Origin: Terana coerulea | Taxonomy: Eukaryota > Basidiomycota > Agaricomycetes > Polyporales > Phanerochaetaceae | DNA: 64,000 bases | Direction: 5' to 3' | Assembly (NCBI GenBank): GCA_024811115.1 | Contig: JAKOGH010000324.1 | Coordinates: 148,984-212,983 of the forward strand | In this document: piece after piece, positions 1 through 11,749 of the stretch | How positions within the stretch are numbered: the stretch's first letter is position 1 | How the letters are laid out: every line of letters starts with the position of its first letter | The notes under the pieces: generated by a model | The model's database searches: none | The model's input: only the letters and a program-made list of their open reading frames with translations | What the model was told of the DNA's origin: nothing | Made by a program: the position numbers and the translations under genes

Positions 1-349
1 TTGAAAATTGGAATTGATCCGACGGTCTATTACCTATATTCCCTCAAAGTGAGAAATATTGTGCGCAGCCGTCATGTGCAGACTGAGCGGTTTCTTGAAG
101 GACTGACTTGCATGCCACCACCATCATCTGCGCGGCGGCAATGGAGCGCCGTGAGTATTACATAAGCCGTTTCCGCGAGCTTCTCCAGCTGCGGCTCTCA
201 CAGGCACCTACTTATCGAGCTACCCTCTTCATTACAGGCGGTCGACTCATTCAATCCTTCCTGTGGTAAGTTGTAGATACCTGTCAAGTGCGGGTCGTAG
301 CTCACTATAGTTGCACAGATTCTACTACGGAACACCGAAGGATAAAATC

Positions 350-1703
350 ATGGCTACGACGTTGGCCCATATCGACCACATCCTGCCGCTGGACGTCTTC
401 GACATTATCTTTGATATTATTCGCCGAAATGCGTTCACGAAGGATACGATACTCTCATGCTCCAGGGTCTCGAGAAACTGGAGGGACATGGCCTTGAAGC
501 ACTGCTTCCATTCAGTGTCGCTTGCCGTCTTTGATTCCGGAGACGCAAAACCATTCACCCGAAGGCCTATATACTATGTTCACGACTTCGTTAAACAGGA
601 GATATTTACGCAAGCTCGATACGGCGTCCAAGAGCTCAAGCTTCGGTGGGGCATCCGAGAAGCGAACTCGGTAAAGCTCGAGTTTGCACAATATCTCGCC
701 CTCTTTCCCGGCCTTCGCTCCCTGGAATTACATGGTTGGCTGTCTGCTGCCCGATTGCGAGGGTTACAGGATATTCCCCGTGTCCCCCACCTGGAAAGCT
801 TGACCATTCATGGTGTTACCCGTCACCCAAAGAAGCATGACGTACAGGCTCTCTACGACATTATCAGCGTGTTCGACTCCCTCGGCGAACTACGGTTGTG
901 TAAATTGTCGTCACTCCAGGTCAACAAGGAGCAAGAAGAAATTCGAAATAATAGGCGACTTCCACGAGTCTCTTCACTGGCATTTACGAGCATGGCGCTG
1001 TATCCCCCGCTGGTCGAGATCATCCGATCGCTGGTGGAGTCGTCTAGGCTAAGATGTGTAGACCTCATCTGCTCGACGGACTCCGAGATCCAAAGTGCTC
1101 TAAACCTCGTGAAGACCTTCCCTGTCAATCCGGAACGCATATGCTGCGCTGTAACCTGCTGGGGGATCCTTGGAAATGGTGAGTCGTAGCGAAGGGCGAG
1201 CGGGAAGATGCAACAGGACGCTGACAATAAACCATTATATCACAGTCTATCCCGGTGGTTATTCTCCCGACCTTTCTTCTCTGCCTAGTCTCCGCGTGCT
1301 CACTCTCGCGCTGGAACTACTCTTGATCACCGATGTCGAGCAGAGGGCTACAACCACGAATGGCGCTGTGTGGCATCAAAGCACCGCCACACTCGCAACG
1401 CTGGATCCGGACGCGAGGCTGGAACTCTTGGATTTGTGGATCTGCGCCGCGGAACCAGATTCAGGTTGGACATTTATGCCTGGGATGGAAGATGCACTGG
1501 AGGGAGTTCTTGGAGACGTCGAGGAGTTTGAGATGAATGTGCTCGGGCTGGTTGAAGACAGGCGAATTACTCGTGTGCGAATCTCACTACACAGGACTCC
1601 TGCGACGGACGAGGGCCTCGACCACCGGTATTTCTTCGACGCAGGGGACTATTTGAGGACGCTATTCTATCGGCTTGATGAACGAGGGGTTTTAGATATT
1701 TGA
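350..1703 (+). CDS. F-box/LRR-like protein (F-box family, agaricomycete type)
   Basis: The predicted product is about 410-430 residues. An F-box-like segment lies near residues 10-50 (LPLDVFDIIFDII, then SCSRVSRNWRDMAL) and is followed by leucine-rich segments such as LRSLELHG and SLPSLRVLTL. F-box proteins join substrates to SCF ubiquitin ligases; that role is inferred from the family. The ATG at 350 is preferred because it sits just before the F-box. A GTGAGT donor at 1180 ends exon 1. Two acceptors are possible: CACAG ending at 1245 gives the better homology to the paralog at 51.3-52.6 kb but is out of frame, while TTCTCTGCCTAG ending at 1288 keeps the frame. The paralog has an intron at the same place. 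The exact junction is therefore unsettled, and a one-base indel is possible. The stop is at 1701-1703. Confidence 0.75.
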
Positions 1704-2159
1704 GAACGCTCTGGGTGACTTTAACAGATCAGTTGGTATGGGCCTATGTCTATCATTTTGCCTGGCAATCGCCCTAGCTGTAACAAAGACGCAGCCTTAA
1801 ACTCGGAGACTCGGAAGTGGTGTGTTTGGTACATAAGTAACCAGTTTGAAAACCAGAGCCGGTGATCCAATGAATTGTCGTCTACATTTTTATCCAAAGA
1901 AAGAGTGCACTATCATGTCCAGACTGTATTGGATGTTATGTAGTGGAAGGACCGACTTTCATTAATGATCTCCAGGTGTCCCGCACTGTGATTTACGTTG
2001 TACATAATGTTGACCGGTATTATAGCTGACAACGCTCAGGAACGATTGGTGAAACATCTCAGAAGGCCCTTGAAAACCGACAGAATGCCCCGGGAAGAGC
2101 CTACCAGAGACGCATGCGAATGAGTACACAGGTGGCGAGACATACTACGTCACGGGCTA
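1704..2159. other. Intergenic, convergent 3' ends
   Basis: This lies between the end of the F-box gene and the end of the minus-strand zinc-finger gene. It probably holds the two 3' untranslated regions. I see no other coding signal or repeat. Confidence 0.5.
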
Positions 2160-2830
2160 TCACGCACCTTTGGCACGCTTCGTCTGAAGCTGCGCCAGCG
2201 AACGTTCTTCAAGCCGCCGTTCCGTCTCATACTGCTCCAAAGTCTTGACGTAGTTTCCGAGGCACCAATGCTCGAGGATGTGTTCTGCAAGAGCATTAAC
2301 GGACGAGAGCTTCTTGCCACAATCGCGGCCAAGCATTGGGCACCCAGTTACCCGGCACGAGTTCAGCGCTTCAGCAATGTTTATTATATCGGCGTGTTCG
2401 CCCTATCACAAATCCCAGCATTAGTGATGGATCCAAGCAAGCATTTGGCAAAAATATTTACGGCTTGATCGGGGATTGGAGTGGAAGTGGCTCTATTCGG
2501 GCCTAGTACAAGATGTGCCTTGCCGACGAGATCCGGAGCAGCTGGAGGGTTCGACTTGGACGGGGTACGGCGGGGAGGAAGGACAGAGCCACGGACTCGC
2601 AGAGGAGCCACAGGCTGACGCAAATAGGGCGTTTTGATGAGTAATCTCAACACTCAGACGTTGATAAAGCAGTCTCGCTCACCTTAATGCCCGGATGTGT
2701 AGCAGGCGGCGTGCGGACGTGATGTAATTGCCGAGGTGTAGTAGTTGGCTTTGGCGGCACGGAAGGAAGAAGTAGAGGAATAGGCGAAGGCGAAGGCCGT
2801 TCGTCCTCGTTTCAACCGTGAAGAGACCTG
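2160..2830 (-). CDS. Proline-rich protein with C-terminal C2H2 zinc finger (5' end unresolved)
   Basis: Three exons can be chained on the minus strand with compatible phases: about 2830-2683, 2614-2462 and 2402-2160. Both introns (68 and 59 nt) have good borders; the second has donor GTAAAT, branch CACTAAT and acceptor GATAG. The first two exons are rich in Pro, Arg and Ser. The last exon encodes 80 residues and contains a finger spaced C-x6-C-x3-L-x5-L-x2-H-x3-H (GCPMLGRDC, then LAEHILEH). The first spacer is longer than the classical two to five residues. A charged helical tail (YETERRLEERSLAQLQ) follows. This suggests a nucleic-acid-binding or transcription-related protein. The family is not recognised and the start codon was not found; an in-frame TGA lies just upstream of 2830. 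Confidence 0.5.
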
Positions 2831-3907
2831 GAGCAGAACCGGTGTCATCGCAGATGGTCGACGATTCCGTTGAGCTGTAGTCGTTCTCCAAATAAGCAGC
2901 GCCCTGATGGAGCGACCCGTGAGTGTCTAACGACTCTGTAGCAAAACAGTCGACCTCGAGGTGCCGTACTGGTACCACTGTCGAGAAAAAGTGGATCAAT
3001 GTTTTATCACTGAACGCCTCGTTAGACAGGGATATGGCCAACTTACGGGAAGCTTGGTGATAGATAAATTCTTGGACAAATCTACCGTCGAATACCGCGC
3101 CATGTCTGTTCGAGGAGCGGTCGGCGGAGGAGTGAGAGGGACGTCTCTGAGACATTGATAAGGCGGGAGAGAAAGGGTAGCAGGGTATGAGTCCGGCTCA
3201 CCGTCCTCACTGGCTTTTATAGGCCCTCCTGTACACCGTCGCCCGCCGAGTGGTTGCGCCAGCATCTCCGTTGAACATCGCCTCGTCTTCAACGAGGCTG
3301 AGCTACGAGGCCACTCACTTAGTCGAGTGGCTCATCAATCCTAGGGTGCACAGGGGGCTCCTCACGGTATCAAGTACAGAATTGCAGGACATAAGCGCAA
3401 TAGCTTACGACGAAATAGCGACACGAAGGGGCTTCATGTGCCATAGGTGTCCAGGTTTAAGAAAACTGGGAGTAGAGAGAAAATGCGTTATTTGCAGGTC
3501 GATGAGCTTGCGCTTGGCGGTCGCGAGTACTATAGGCGCGTGGCGCGCAAACCTCGAGGCAGCCACGTGTTGGGCCACGGAGACCTCGGTTTACCACTCA
3601 CCCGCCACTTCCTATGAGTGCATGCATATGGTCACAATTGCAGAGACAACGAGTGGCTCGATGCCCAGTGGTAGGGTGATAGGTAAAGTGCTTCAACTTC
3701 TGTGATGACTCAGTTTCAGCGTCAAAGCACCAGCGTATCAGCGCGAGTTTGAACACTTACGCTGGTAGTTCAGCACTTATGAATGGAGTTCTAACGGGTG
3801 AGCTAGATTGACATAACGGAAACATAATTAGCGCAGCCGTTTGTACATTCAAAGCAGGAACTACGACCGCATATGCACTTGGTATTGGTCAAGATTCGCT
3901 GAATGCT
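2831..3907. other. Region without supported gene
   Basis: A 158-codon open frame on the minus strand (3155-2679) overlaps the 5' side of the zinc-finger gene and could hold its first exon, but no start or intron fits well. A 151-codon plus-strand frame (3250-3705) shows no domain and odd codon use. The 3' flank of the secreted-protein gene lies near 3907. Confidence 0.3.
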
Positions 3908-4936
3908 CTAGGCCCCCAACTGCTGCTGGCAATAGTCGAACCACGCCTGCAACTGCCCAGGTTGCCACGAATACGGCTTATTATTCCATCCCAGGTCCAA
4001 AATCCCATGATCAAGAGTGCCGTCGCTGTCCACAAAGAATGCACAGGACACGTCTCCCTTCTGACCGTCGACCATGAAGCCGGAAGCATTGTCGGCGAAG
4101 TACTGGGTACCAGCGGAAGTGCTGTGGAATGAGCCGTACGCCTTCTTGCTGTTGTCTGGCCAGGAGTAGTCCGCGATGAAGCCGCCGCTATTGGCAGTGT
4201 TGCTGCGCTCGGATAACTCATCGGAGCCCCAGAACGGCACTGCTCTGCGTCATGTTGAGCTTCATGAACCTTGGTGCAAAAGCCGCCGTGCTTACCTGGC
4301 GCGCAGGGTATGGATTCCACCGCCATTGAGATACTCCAGGGTGTGGTTTTGCACGTCAGAGTGCATGTGCCCGACAGCGTGCCAGATGCCTGGCGCAAGC
4401 TCGGTCATGAGCCGTTGGATATGGGTCTTCGTCGGAGTAGGGGGTAGGAGGAAGTATGCGTTCGGGTGACCTTCAATGCCTGCGCGCTCGGCGAAGAGGT
4501 ATGCGGCGAAGAAGAAGGTGAAGACCGAGTAGACACACCCAATTGCGCAGGTGATTGGATTTCCAAGACCACAGGCCGCCGTCGCGATAGCTGTTGACGT
4601 TATTTAAATATGAAATGGAGGCAAAGCCAAGTGAGTGCTCACCGGCGTTAGTACCGAGAATCCGCATGAGCAGTTTCTGTTCTACTCAGCAACATAAGCC
4701 AACAGATTTAGAAGAGAAAAAGAGAACGATTGCGTACTGCCATCGCTATAGGTCCATGTAGCCCGCCGCACGAGATCAACGTCATGCGGAGCCATGAGAG
4801 CGCCATCGTCGACGTCCAAAGTTGTCTTCACTGCAAACGCGCTGACATCGTGTCGAGAAGTAATGTCGACGGAAAGCGCATGACTGGCAACTGCGGTGCT
4901 CAGCGCAAGAGCCACGTAGGCGAGTCGAATCTGCAT
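3908..4936 (-). CDS. Secreted/membrane protein of unknown family, copy 1
   Basis: Four exons (4936-4738, 4681-4643, 4590-4296, 4244-3908) join in frame to 289 residues. The ATG at 4936 is chosen over an upstream one because the paralog at 7248 starts at the same place. The first 20 residues form a signal peptide (AYVALALSTAVASHA). The first-exon sequence PHDVDLVRRATWTYSDG is shared with the paralog. A hydrophobic stretch at about residues 80-115 (VYSVFTFFFAAYLFAER) could be a membrane segment. The conserved C-terminal part carries FHSTSAGTQYF, DHGILDLGWNNKPY and a final Cys. Exon 1 (199 nt) and exon 2 (39 nt) have identical lengths in both copies. An ATAAATA box lies about 40 bp upstream of the ATG. 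The family is not recognised; no enzyme motif is visible. Confidence 0.8.
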
Positions 4937-7247
4937 CTTGTAGGGTGGTGCTGCAATGCACACGAGTTTCTCGCCATATTTATGTGGTTTTGTGCATCTT
5001 CTCGGTTAGCATAATGGAGACTAGACCAAAAGAGAGGCGACGTCTCCGCGCCCTGAAATATCGGCGGTGTGTGCAGCCCGATATTTCACTGCATCCTCGT
5101 TGCGGATCGATGTAGTACCTTGTGGCCTTCCGAAGATAATGCTGCAGAAGCTGTTGAATGCAGAACCGCGCCCTGAGCCCATTTGAGGAGGTACTCTGGA
5201 GAGAAAAATGTAGCTTGGTTAGAAATGTCGCTCTCCATAGCAGCAATGCACGACGCACCTATGGTCTTGGCAGGCCGCATCAAAGCGCATGGCGGCTCGC
5301 TCACCTCGACTAATTGTATAGCTGCCACCATGGCTTGATGCGCCGACCCAGCCGGTAATTGTTTCACCCTCTTTCTTTCATTCAATGCTGTTCAAGAGCC
5401 AGTTCGAGAGCATGCCGTGAAATACGGATGCGCATGCACATGGCTTATAATGCGGTGTCGGGATATGGGCGCACGGTGAGGCAGCACAAGAAAGGTGGAT
5501 TGCGGCCTTCAAGCTCCGGTAAGAACGCATGTTTTCCGGCTGTGAATTACGTGAGCTGCACTTGGGATCCGTGAACGCAACCTGGAGTCGTCTGTTGCGG
5601 GCACAGCCAGGACTAGGACACTGACAGCGCACGAGGAAGTGTCCAGGCATTCAGAGGTAATACCTCCATAGCATTCTGAAAGAAAATCGGAAATTCAAAG
5701 ACATAGAACTCGGAGTAGATTCTACAGGAAGTACCAGAAAGAACAAGCTCAGTCGTAGTGAACACAGAAGTCCAAGAACTACTCACGGAGACCTTATCGC
5801 GCTGTAAATCTTCAGAAATGAGAGTGCACATAATTAGGCGATAGCTCTGTTGCTATGAGCCATGTGGGGGGCAGGTCTTGCGTGTGCATGAACATATAGA
5901 ACGATGGACATTGGAGACGGCGAGGGTCCGAATCGACTCGCCCTGGAGAAGGAAGAGCATTGAAGGTTCGGAGCGCTCTCGGAAAGTCCCGAGCAACCGC
6001 ATCCAAAAACGGAAGGCGAGCCGATCTGTGACACGTGTGACCTTCTGTCACTCGCACAACTGTCTTCAAACCAATCCGTCGAGGTTCTAAACATATTACA
6101 ACTCTTACCAGTCCCATTACTTAGGCTGTCGCAATTACTCAAAATCTGTATATGCTTATGCGGGACACAATCGCAGCCTGACTTCGCACGAGCTCTCGAA
6201 TGATAGTCACGTTCGAAGATATGCCGGCGGGTGCAAAATGCTCTCGACGCTAAGAATCGGTGAGCTGGTGAGTTATTTGTCGTCTTTTCCTTTTGCACCA
6301 CAGATGCAATGAGCTGATAAAGTGTTGCTTCAGTCCCATGACCTATCTTACGAGACTCTGGGTGGTATCGCATGCGAGCTGCAGCCGCGCCCAATGTCGC
6401 CCGTGATGATAACGGGTGCCGCGCACTGCGTCTAGCCATCGGAGTACTCTAAACTGCGTGATCCGATGTGCCTGAGCAAGATCCGCGAAGATCAGCGCTG
6501 CGCGGCTCTGTGGTCGCCTACTAGGCACGTACGGCCTCGTACTGCGTGTCGATCTCTCTGCGGCGCAATGGCTTGTTGCGGGTGACGCTGAAGAAATGCG
6601 GATACAACTCACGAATGTAGCAGATTGGGTTAGATGGACTGGTGTGCCTTGCCCTTCTCCGTAGTTGGCCGTTACTGACTGTGATAGTTCACAGCGCTTG
6701 GCCAAAGGCTCTTACGCAATGGCAAATCGCACTAGGACGAATGGAGACGCGGTGCGGGTACGTCGGTGAGATGCGTGTTACAGCAACGCTGAACGTCTAT
6801 CATTGATTCACGACGTCTGTTTTGGTCCGTCTGGTGGGCGTAGCTCCGATAAAATGTGAGGTAGGTTGATGCGCGGGTTCTCAGCGGCGCCGCTCCCGGC
6901 CATGCCAAGACAACTCCACTTGAACGCTGCCAGCATTCTACACCTGTGCGTTTATTGGCCCTTGGGCGAGTAGGCTCGTACGTATATTCATTGAACTTGG
7001 ATTGAGCCAGTATTGAAACCATTTCGACACAGTCATGCGAGCTCCACTGGCACAAATGTAATACGAAATTATGGATAAATCCTGCCAATTATTAGCGAAG
7101 GAGAAGGCGGGTATTGTGCTTTGCTTCGGCCGCTGGGAAGGGCGTTTACTGACTTACCGTCCGATGACAGATCCTCCGACAATGGCGCGCGAGGATATTA
7201 TATATACAGACGGTAAACCTCGTTAGAAAGCAAGGCACTTCTCCAAG
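4937..7247. other. Intergenic between the two divergent secreted-protein genes
   Basis: This 2.3 kb region separates the 5' ends of the paralogous genes. Several minus-strand open frames (the longest is 201 codons, 6439-5834) lack domains, splice logic and realistic codon use. It should contain both promoters. Confidence 0.5.
7196..7207 (+). promoter_or_regulatory. TATA box of secreted-protein gene copy 2
   Basis: The run TATTATATATAC lies about 45-50 bp before the ATG at 7248, the spacing expected for a TATA element followed by a short leader. Confidence 0.55.
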
Positions 7248-8289
7248 ATGCAACTCAAGACCTCCCACATCCTCTTAGCCCTGACTGCGGCGACATGCAC
7301 CTACGCTCTCTCTATCGACGCCTCGTCCCGAGAAATCGCTCAAGCAGGGCCTGTGAAGATCGTCTTTGATGCCAACGATGCAGCACTCATGGCTCCGCAT
7401 GACGTCGAGCTCGTTCGTCGAGCTTCTTGGTCGTACAGTGACGGCAGTATGTCGTATTTTATACTTTGGTTCATTGACGGGAGCTCACACGCTGACCCTT
7501 CAGAGCAAAAGCTGCTGATGGCACTCATTGTTCAGAACGGCGGTACGTGCAAGCAGACAGCCTTCAATCGACGTTAAACTAACCTCGTTTTCACAGCCGT
7601 CGCTACCGCCGCCTGCGCACTCGGTAACCCTGTTACCTGTGCTGTTGGCGCCGTGTACTCCGTCTTCTCGTTCTTCTTCGCGGCCTGGCTCTTCGCTGAG
7701 CGTGCTGAACACGGCGGGGTAGAGAAAGCATACTTCCGTCTGCCGCCGACGCCTACCAAAACGCACGTCGAGCGGCTCATGACCGAGCTGGAGCCGGGGG
7801 TTTGGCACAACGTCGGGCATTTGCATACCGATGTGTCAAACCATACAGTCGAATATTTCAACGGGGAAACTTCCATACCTTACGGGCTCGGTAAGCAAGG
7901 TAGATCATGTGTGTTTTGCTCGTATCGAACTCACTGTGTTTTCTTCCAGCCAAGCTCCGTTCTGGAATGCAACGTCGGGCATCGCCGAGCGCAATGATGA
8001 GGACAACGACGGCGGCTTCGTCGCCGACTACTACTGGAACAGCAACAACCACGGACCGTACAACTCGTTCCACAGCACCTCCGCGGGCACCAGCTATTTC
8101 GCCTCCAATGCCGGGGGCTGGATGGTCAACAGCGCGCACGCTATCTCTGCGTGCGCTGACTTCGACGACGGCGACGGCGTGCTCGACCATGGCATCGTCA
8201 CGCTCGGGTGGAACAACCAGCCGTTTGAGTGGCAGGATGGGCAGATGGGTGCGACGTTTGGCATTTGTCAAAATGACCTGGGAGTGTAG
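7248..8289 (+). CDS. Secreted/membrane protein of unknown family, copy 2
   Basis: Exons 7248-7446, 7504-7542, 7597-7890 and 7955-8289 join in frame to 288 residues. The protein opens with a signal peptide (SHILLALTAATCTYA). It shares PHDVELVRRASWSYSDG, a hydrophobic stretch (VYSVFSFFFAAWLFAER), LPPTPTKTHVERLMTEL, FHSTSAGTSYF and DHGIVTLGWNNQP with copy 1. Intron positions are the same except that the last acceptor is shifted: CCAAG ending at 7954 keeps the frame, whereas the nearby CAG at 7949 does not. Copies 1 and 2 are divergently transcribed, which suggests an inverted duplication. The protein is likely exported or membrane-anchored. The function is unknown; I found no catalytic motif or known effector signature. 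Confidence 0.82.
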
Positions 8290-9307
8290 TGGGAGTGTAG
8301 GAGCTGTAGTCGTATCCCAAGTGTTTGTATCTTCTCATTCTTGACCATACGTCGTACTTGTACTTACATTTCATCGTCTGGAGATGGACTGCAAACACGA
8401 CCAAGTCATAAAGCGAGGTGGAAGGGGAAGAGTGAGTATGTGCAACAACTCCAAATGTGGTAATCAATCGGCCATCCCGCCTTTGTGGCGTTTTGATCGG
8501 ACTTCTCCATTCTGCTATGACGCAGCTGCCGTTTGGCTGGGCAACCTCTTTCGATAAATGCTTCATCGTGAGGAAAGAACCACTTTGCTTGAGTGAAGGG
8601 CGCCCATCGGACATCCATTGTTGCGAAAACGCCCGTATGTTTGATCTGCACACAGGAGGCGGAAGGCGGAAGACGTAGAGCGCAGTGAATGCAAATGGGA
8701 TGTCGTTGATTCAATAGATGTTTGTAGGAATTCCGGCATTCCGGTGGACGAATGGGGAGCTCATGTCGTGAGATGTGTCTGGACTGTCCCTGGCACACAA
8801 TCCGTAAACTTGAGCATGACAGAACACCCATTCAGAGCTTTCCGACCGGCGGGCCGTCGCCGTCTCATACACTCCATGGCCCAGGGCAACCCAAGGGTCT
8901 AAGAATCGTCTCGACAAGGCCCAGCATTCACTGCTTACGCATGTCCAATACAATCTACATCTAGGCACAGCCTATGGAAGTTCTATTTCTAGGCGGAAAC
9001 AAATAAGCTATTACCACGAGTATACGAGGGATTGCAGAAGCCGACAACATCAAAGCAGAACGAGCGAAAACGAGACAGGTGCACATACAAAGCATGTAGA
9101 GTCCAAAAGCGAGTGAGGACGATCTAGGAAGAGAACCAGGCGTATTACACCATTACGTTGGTAGGGAAGATGCCGAGAGACGGGTAGAGGGAAGACAATA
9201 TTCTATGTCTAGAGCAGAGTCGAAGGGAGAAAGAACTGCATTTTTCGCGGGTGGCGGAGCAAGGTTTCTAAGATTATGATCTATCCTTTTACTATCAAGA
9301 TTGTTCT
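8290..9307. other. Intergenic; carries one copy of a short dispersed motif
   Basis: No gene is supported here. The 20-mer CTTTGTGGCGTTTTGATCGG at 8481-8500 recurs at 19089-19108 (reverse strand) and 44198-44217, in the upstream regions of the two coiled-coil genes. Confidence 0.4.
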
Positions 9308-10558
9308 TCACAGCTTCTGCTTGGGGAACACTTCGATGGCGAGGACACCCTTCTTGTGCACAGTCTTCAGCCCCTTGCGGATTTTTCTCCGTGACGTCCT
9401 CGCAGGCCTTGCTCGAGTCAGGGATCCGCACGACCACCTTCTCAAAGTCGGAGAAAGGGTGAGAGGAGAGCGTGCTGTCTAGGTTGTACAACGCTCCTTC
9501 GTCTATACCCTCGATATAGGTCGTGCCGCGTATGTCGTAAGCGATTTGAATGAGAGAAGACAGGGTCGAGGGAGAAAGACGCGTCAGAAACGCGACGATT
9601 TCGTTGACATTGTCCTTGGTAATCGTCGGGAGCTCAGTGTAGACAGTGAGCGATTGAAGGGCGGTGGTAACGCTCTCTAAAGAGGAAGATTGCATCAAAA
9701 ACTGCTGGGTATATGCGCATGATTTAGCTCACTTACCACTAGGAATATGGGGTAGAGAATGCAAGGGCACTTCCAGACTTGCGAGACGCGTGCCGAGACC
9801 CTCCAGGATAGGCACAACTGCCGCGTCCGGCGCACTGCACTGCACGCGGAACTTCGGCACAGCGTTCGCCTTCGGCAGCTGGCACAACCACACGGCGAAC
9901 GCCTTCGTGAGCTCTGTAGACACGCCTCGTCCGCCGATCTCCAAGTCCCGGAGCCCCTGCGGAGGCGCGGTTGGGATCGTGTACAGCGCCGTGAGCCCGA
10001 AGCTCGGGTTTGATATGTCAAGCTTCTCCAGCTCAGGGAACATCGCGACGAGGTCGAACAGGTCGGTGACGTCCCCAAAGCTCGGGTAGATCAGACTCAG
10101 AGCCTTGACGCGCTGCGCGATGGGCCTGAGCAACTCGCATTTCCCGCGCCGACCCAGCTACTGAACACGAGCGTGAGGTCCCGCACGTGCGTAAAGCGCG
10201 AGATGACCGTCCACGCATTCTGGAAGCTGGCGTCCCGCAGCCTCGGGTTCGCACCGTACGTCGGCGGCGCGAAGAGCTTGAGCGTGGTGATGTACTGCGC
10301 CGCGCCGGTCGCGTAGAAACCGGTCGCGAGTGGCTCGCGGCCGCTGGGGTCGAGGAGGAGGGACTGGTGCAGGTGGTGCCGCGCCCGCGGAAGCCAGGAG
10401 CGCTGTACGAGGGCGCACTGCTTGACGGAGGCAGTGTCGGTGGCGAGGCAGTCGATGATGGCGTCTGTGACCTCCTGCGGGAGCTCGCTGCAGCGGGCTC
10501 ATCAGCATCGCACCCAGAACGACGGACAAAGCACGCACTTGATCATTGCCTGTACCAT
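9308..10558 (-). CDS. F-box protein (frame broken twice)
   Basis: A 20-nt first exon (10558-10539), a 51-nt intron, exon 2 (10487-9737), a 60-nt intron and exon 3 (9676-9308) give about 380 residues. The F-box is clear near the N-terminus (ELPQEVTDAIIDCLATD, then CALVQRSWLPRARHHL). Segments such as LEKLDISNPSFGL resemble leucine-rich repeats. The C-terminus VLAIEVFPKQKL followed by TGA looks like a natural end. Two single-base problems interrupt the frame: one base seems missing near 10140-10145 (an AAA/GGG run), and one seems extra in the five-base run 9382-9386. Read literally, exon 3 continues to a stop at 9153. A substrate-receptor role in an SCF complex is inferred from the family only. 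Confidence 0.7.
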
Positions 10559-11749
10559 TCTTCGTGTTCTCACTCGTACGACCAACTCTTACGCGTCTAA
10601 GCACGTTTGAACCTCTGCGAAAGCGAAGAAAAAGTCTTGAGCTGAACCTCGGGTGCAGCGGGAGAGATGGTGGTGGTGAGGGAGAGAGATGAGCGCGGGG
10701 TACGTGATATGAACATGCGTTATCTGGGGTCGGCCGTCGCGGTGCTCATCTCTGGCGACATTTTCGTAAGCCGACCGGGAGACGGAGTCACGGAGACTTG
10801 ACGGAGATGATGACGGGGCGAACCGCCGAGGCACCGTCAGATGCCTGGGATCACCGCGTCCCGTTCCGGCAGATGCTGTGCTCGGCGGGGCGCGACGGCG
10901 GCGACGCCCGCTGGGGTCTGGTCGTTGTCGGCGGCGGCGAGAGGCAGAATCATACCACCACGCCTGCCTGAAGTGGACGTCTGTGGTAGAGTTGGCGCAT
11001 CAGAGAGAAGGTTTAGCTAGTATTGAGTCTCTGCATCAAGCGCCGTCACATGTCCACTCCAAGTGAATTGACTGACTTCACTACAGTCCGTTTGTATACA
11101 GTCTTCAAGACTCAAATTCAAGCGGCGGCGTAGCTTGAACCAGCGCGAACAGTCGTACAGGACGGGCGAATTTATGGCCTGCGTCCCCGGTCATGACGAG
11201 GGATGTTGGGTGCTGGTCGACCGAAACGTTCCGAAGCAACTTCTTCCCAGGATGTGCGCTCTGGAAGGACCCCAAACCTACCGGTATCACCCGCGACGAG
11301 TCGCTCGTTGAGTCATGCTTGAGTCAGACATGCAGCAGGGGGAAGCATAAGTCTCGAATCAATCGAGTCATGGGTAGACGACTAATGAAAGTCTATGGGG
11401 AATGCACGGAACAACCACGGGGACGACAGGAGGATGTGGACGCAAGGTTGAACATAAGGACATCGATTGCGGATGACGGTGCGGTGGTAGAAAATCCAAG
11501 ATAGGGACGAGCGCGAACGGTAGACAGGATCGGAAAGCGAGTGCAGATGCATAGGACTTCAGCGACAACAGAAAACGGAACACGGGAATGCAAAGTCTGA
11601 GAACATGGACATAGAAATGAAACATCATGGACATGAAGGGAATATGAGTCGTTATAGTCACCATTGTAAACCACGATTGAGTGGGGCGGGTAGGCGACTC
11701 GTAGCCGCCTTAATGGACCTGAATGCGTATCGGCATTACAGGTTGGGTA
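10559..11749. other. Intergenic between two minus-strand genes
   Basis: It should contain the promoter of the F-box gene and the 3' flank of the next gene. No open frame here shows a domain or plausible intron structure. Confidence 0.45.

Noticed and set aside
3250..3705. A 151-codon plus-strand frame
   Set aside because: Two CxxC-like pairs (CHRCPG, CVICRS) drew attention, but there is no supporting domain, no paralog and no promoter or intron signal.
5834..6439. A 201-codon minus-strand frame between the secreted-protein genes
   Set aside because: No recognisable domain, no intron structure, and a composition rich in Arg, Ser and Cys typical of non-coding reading.
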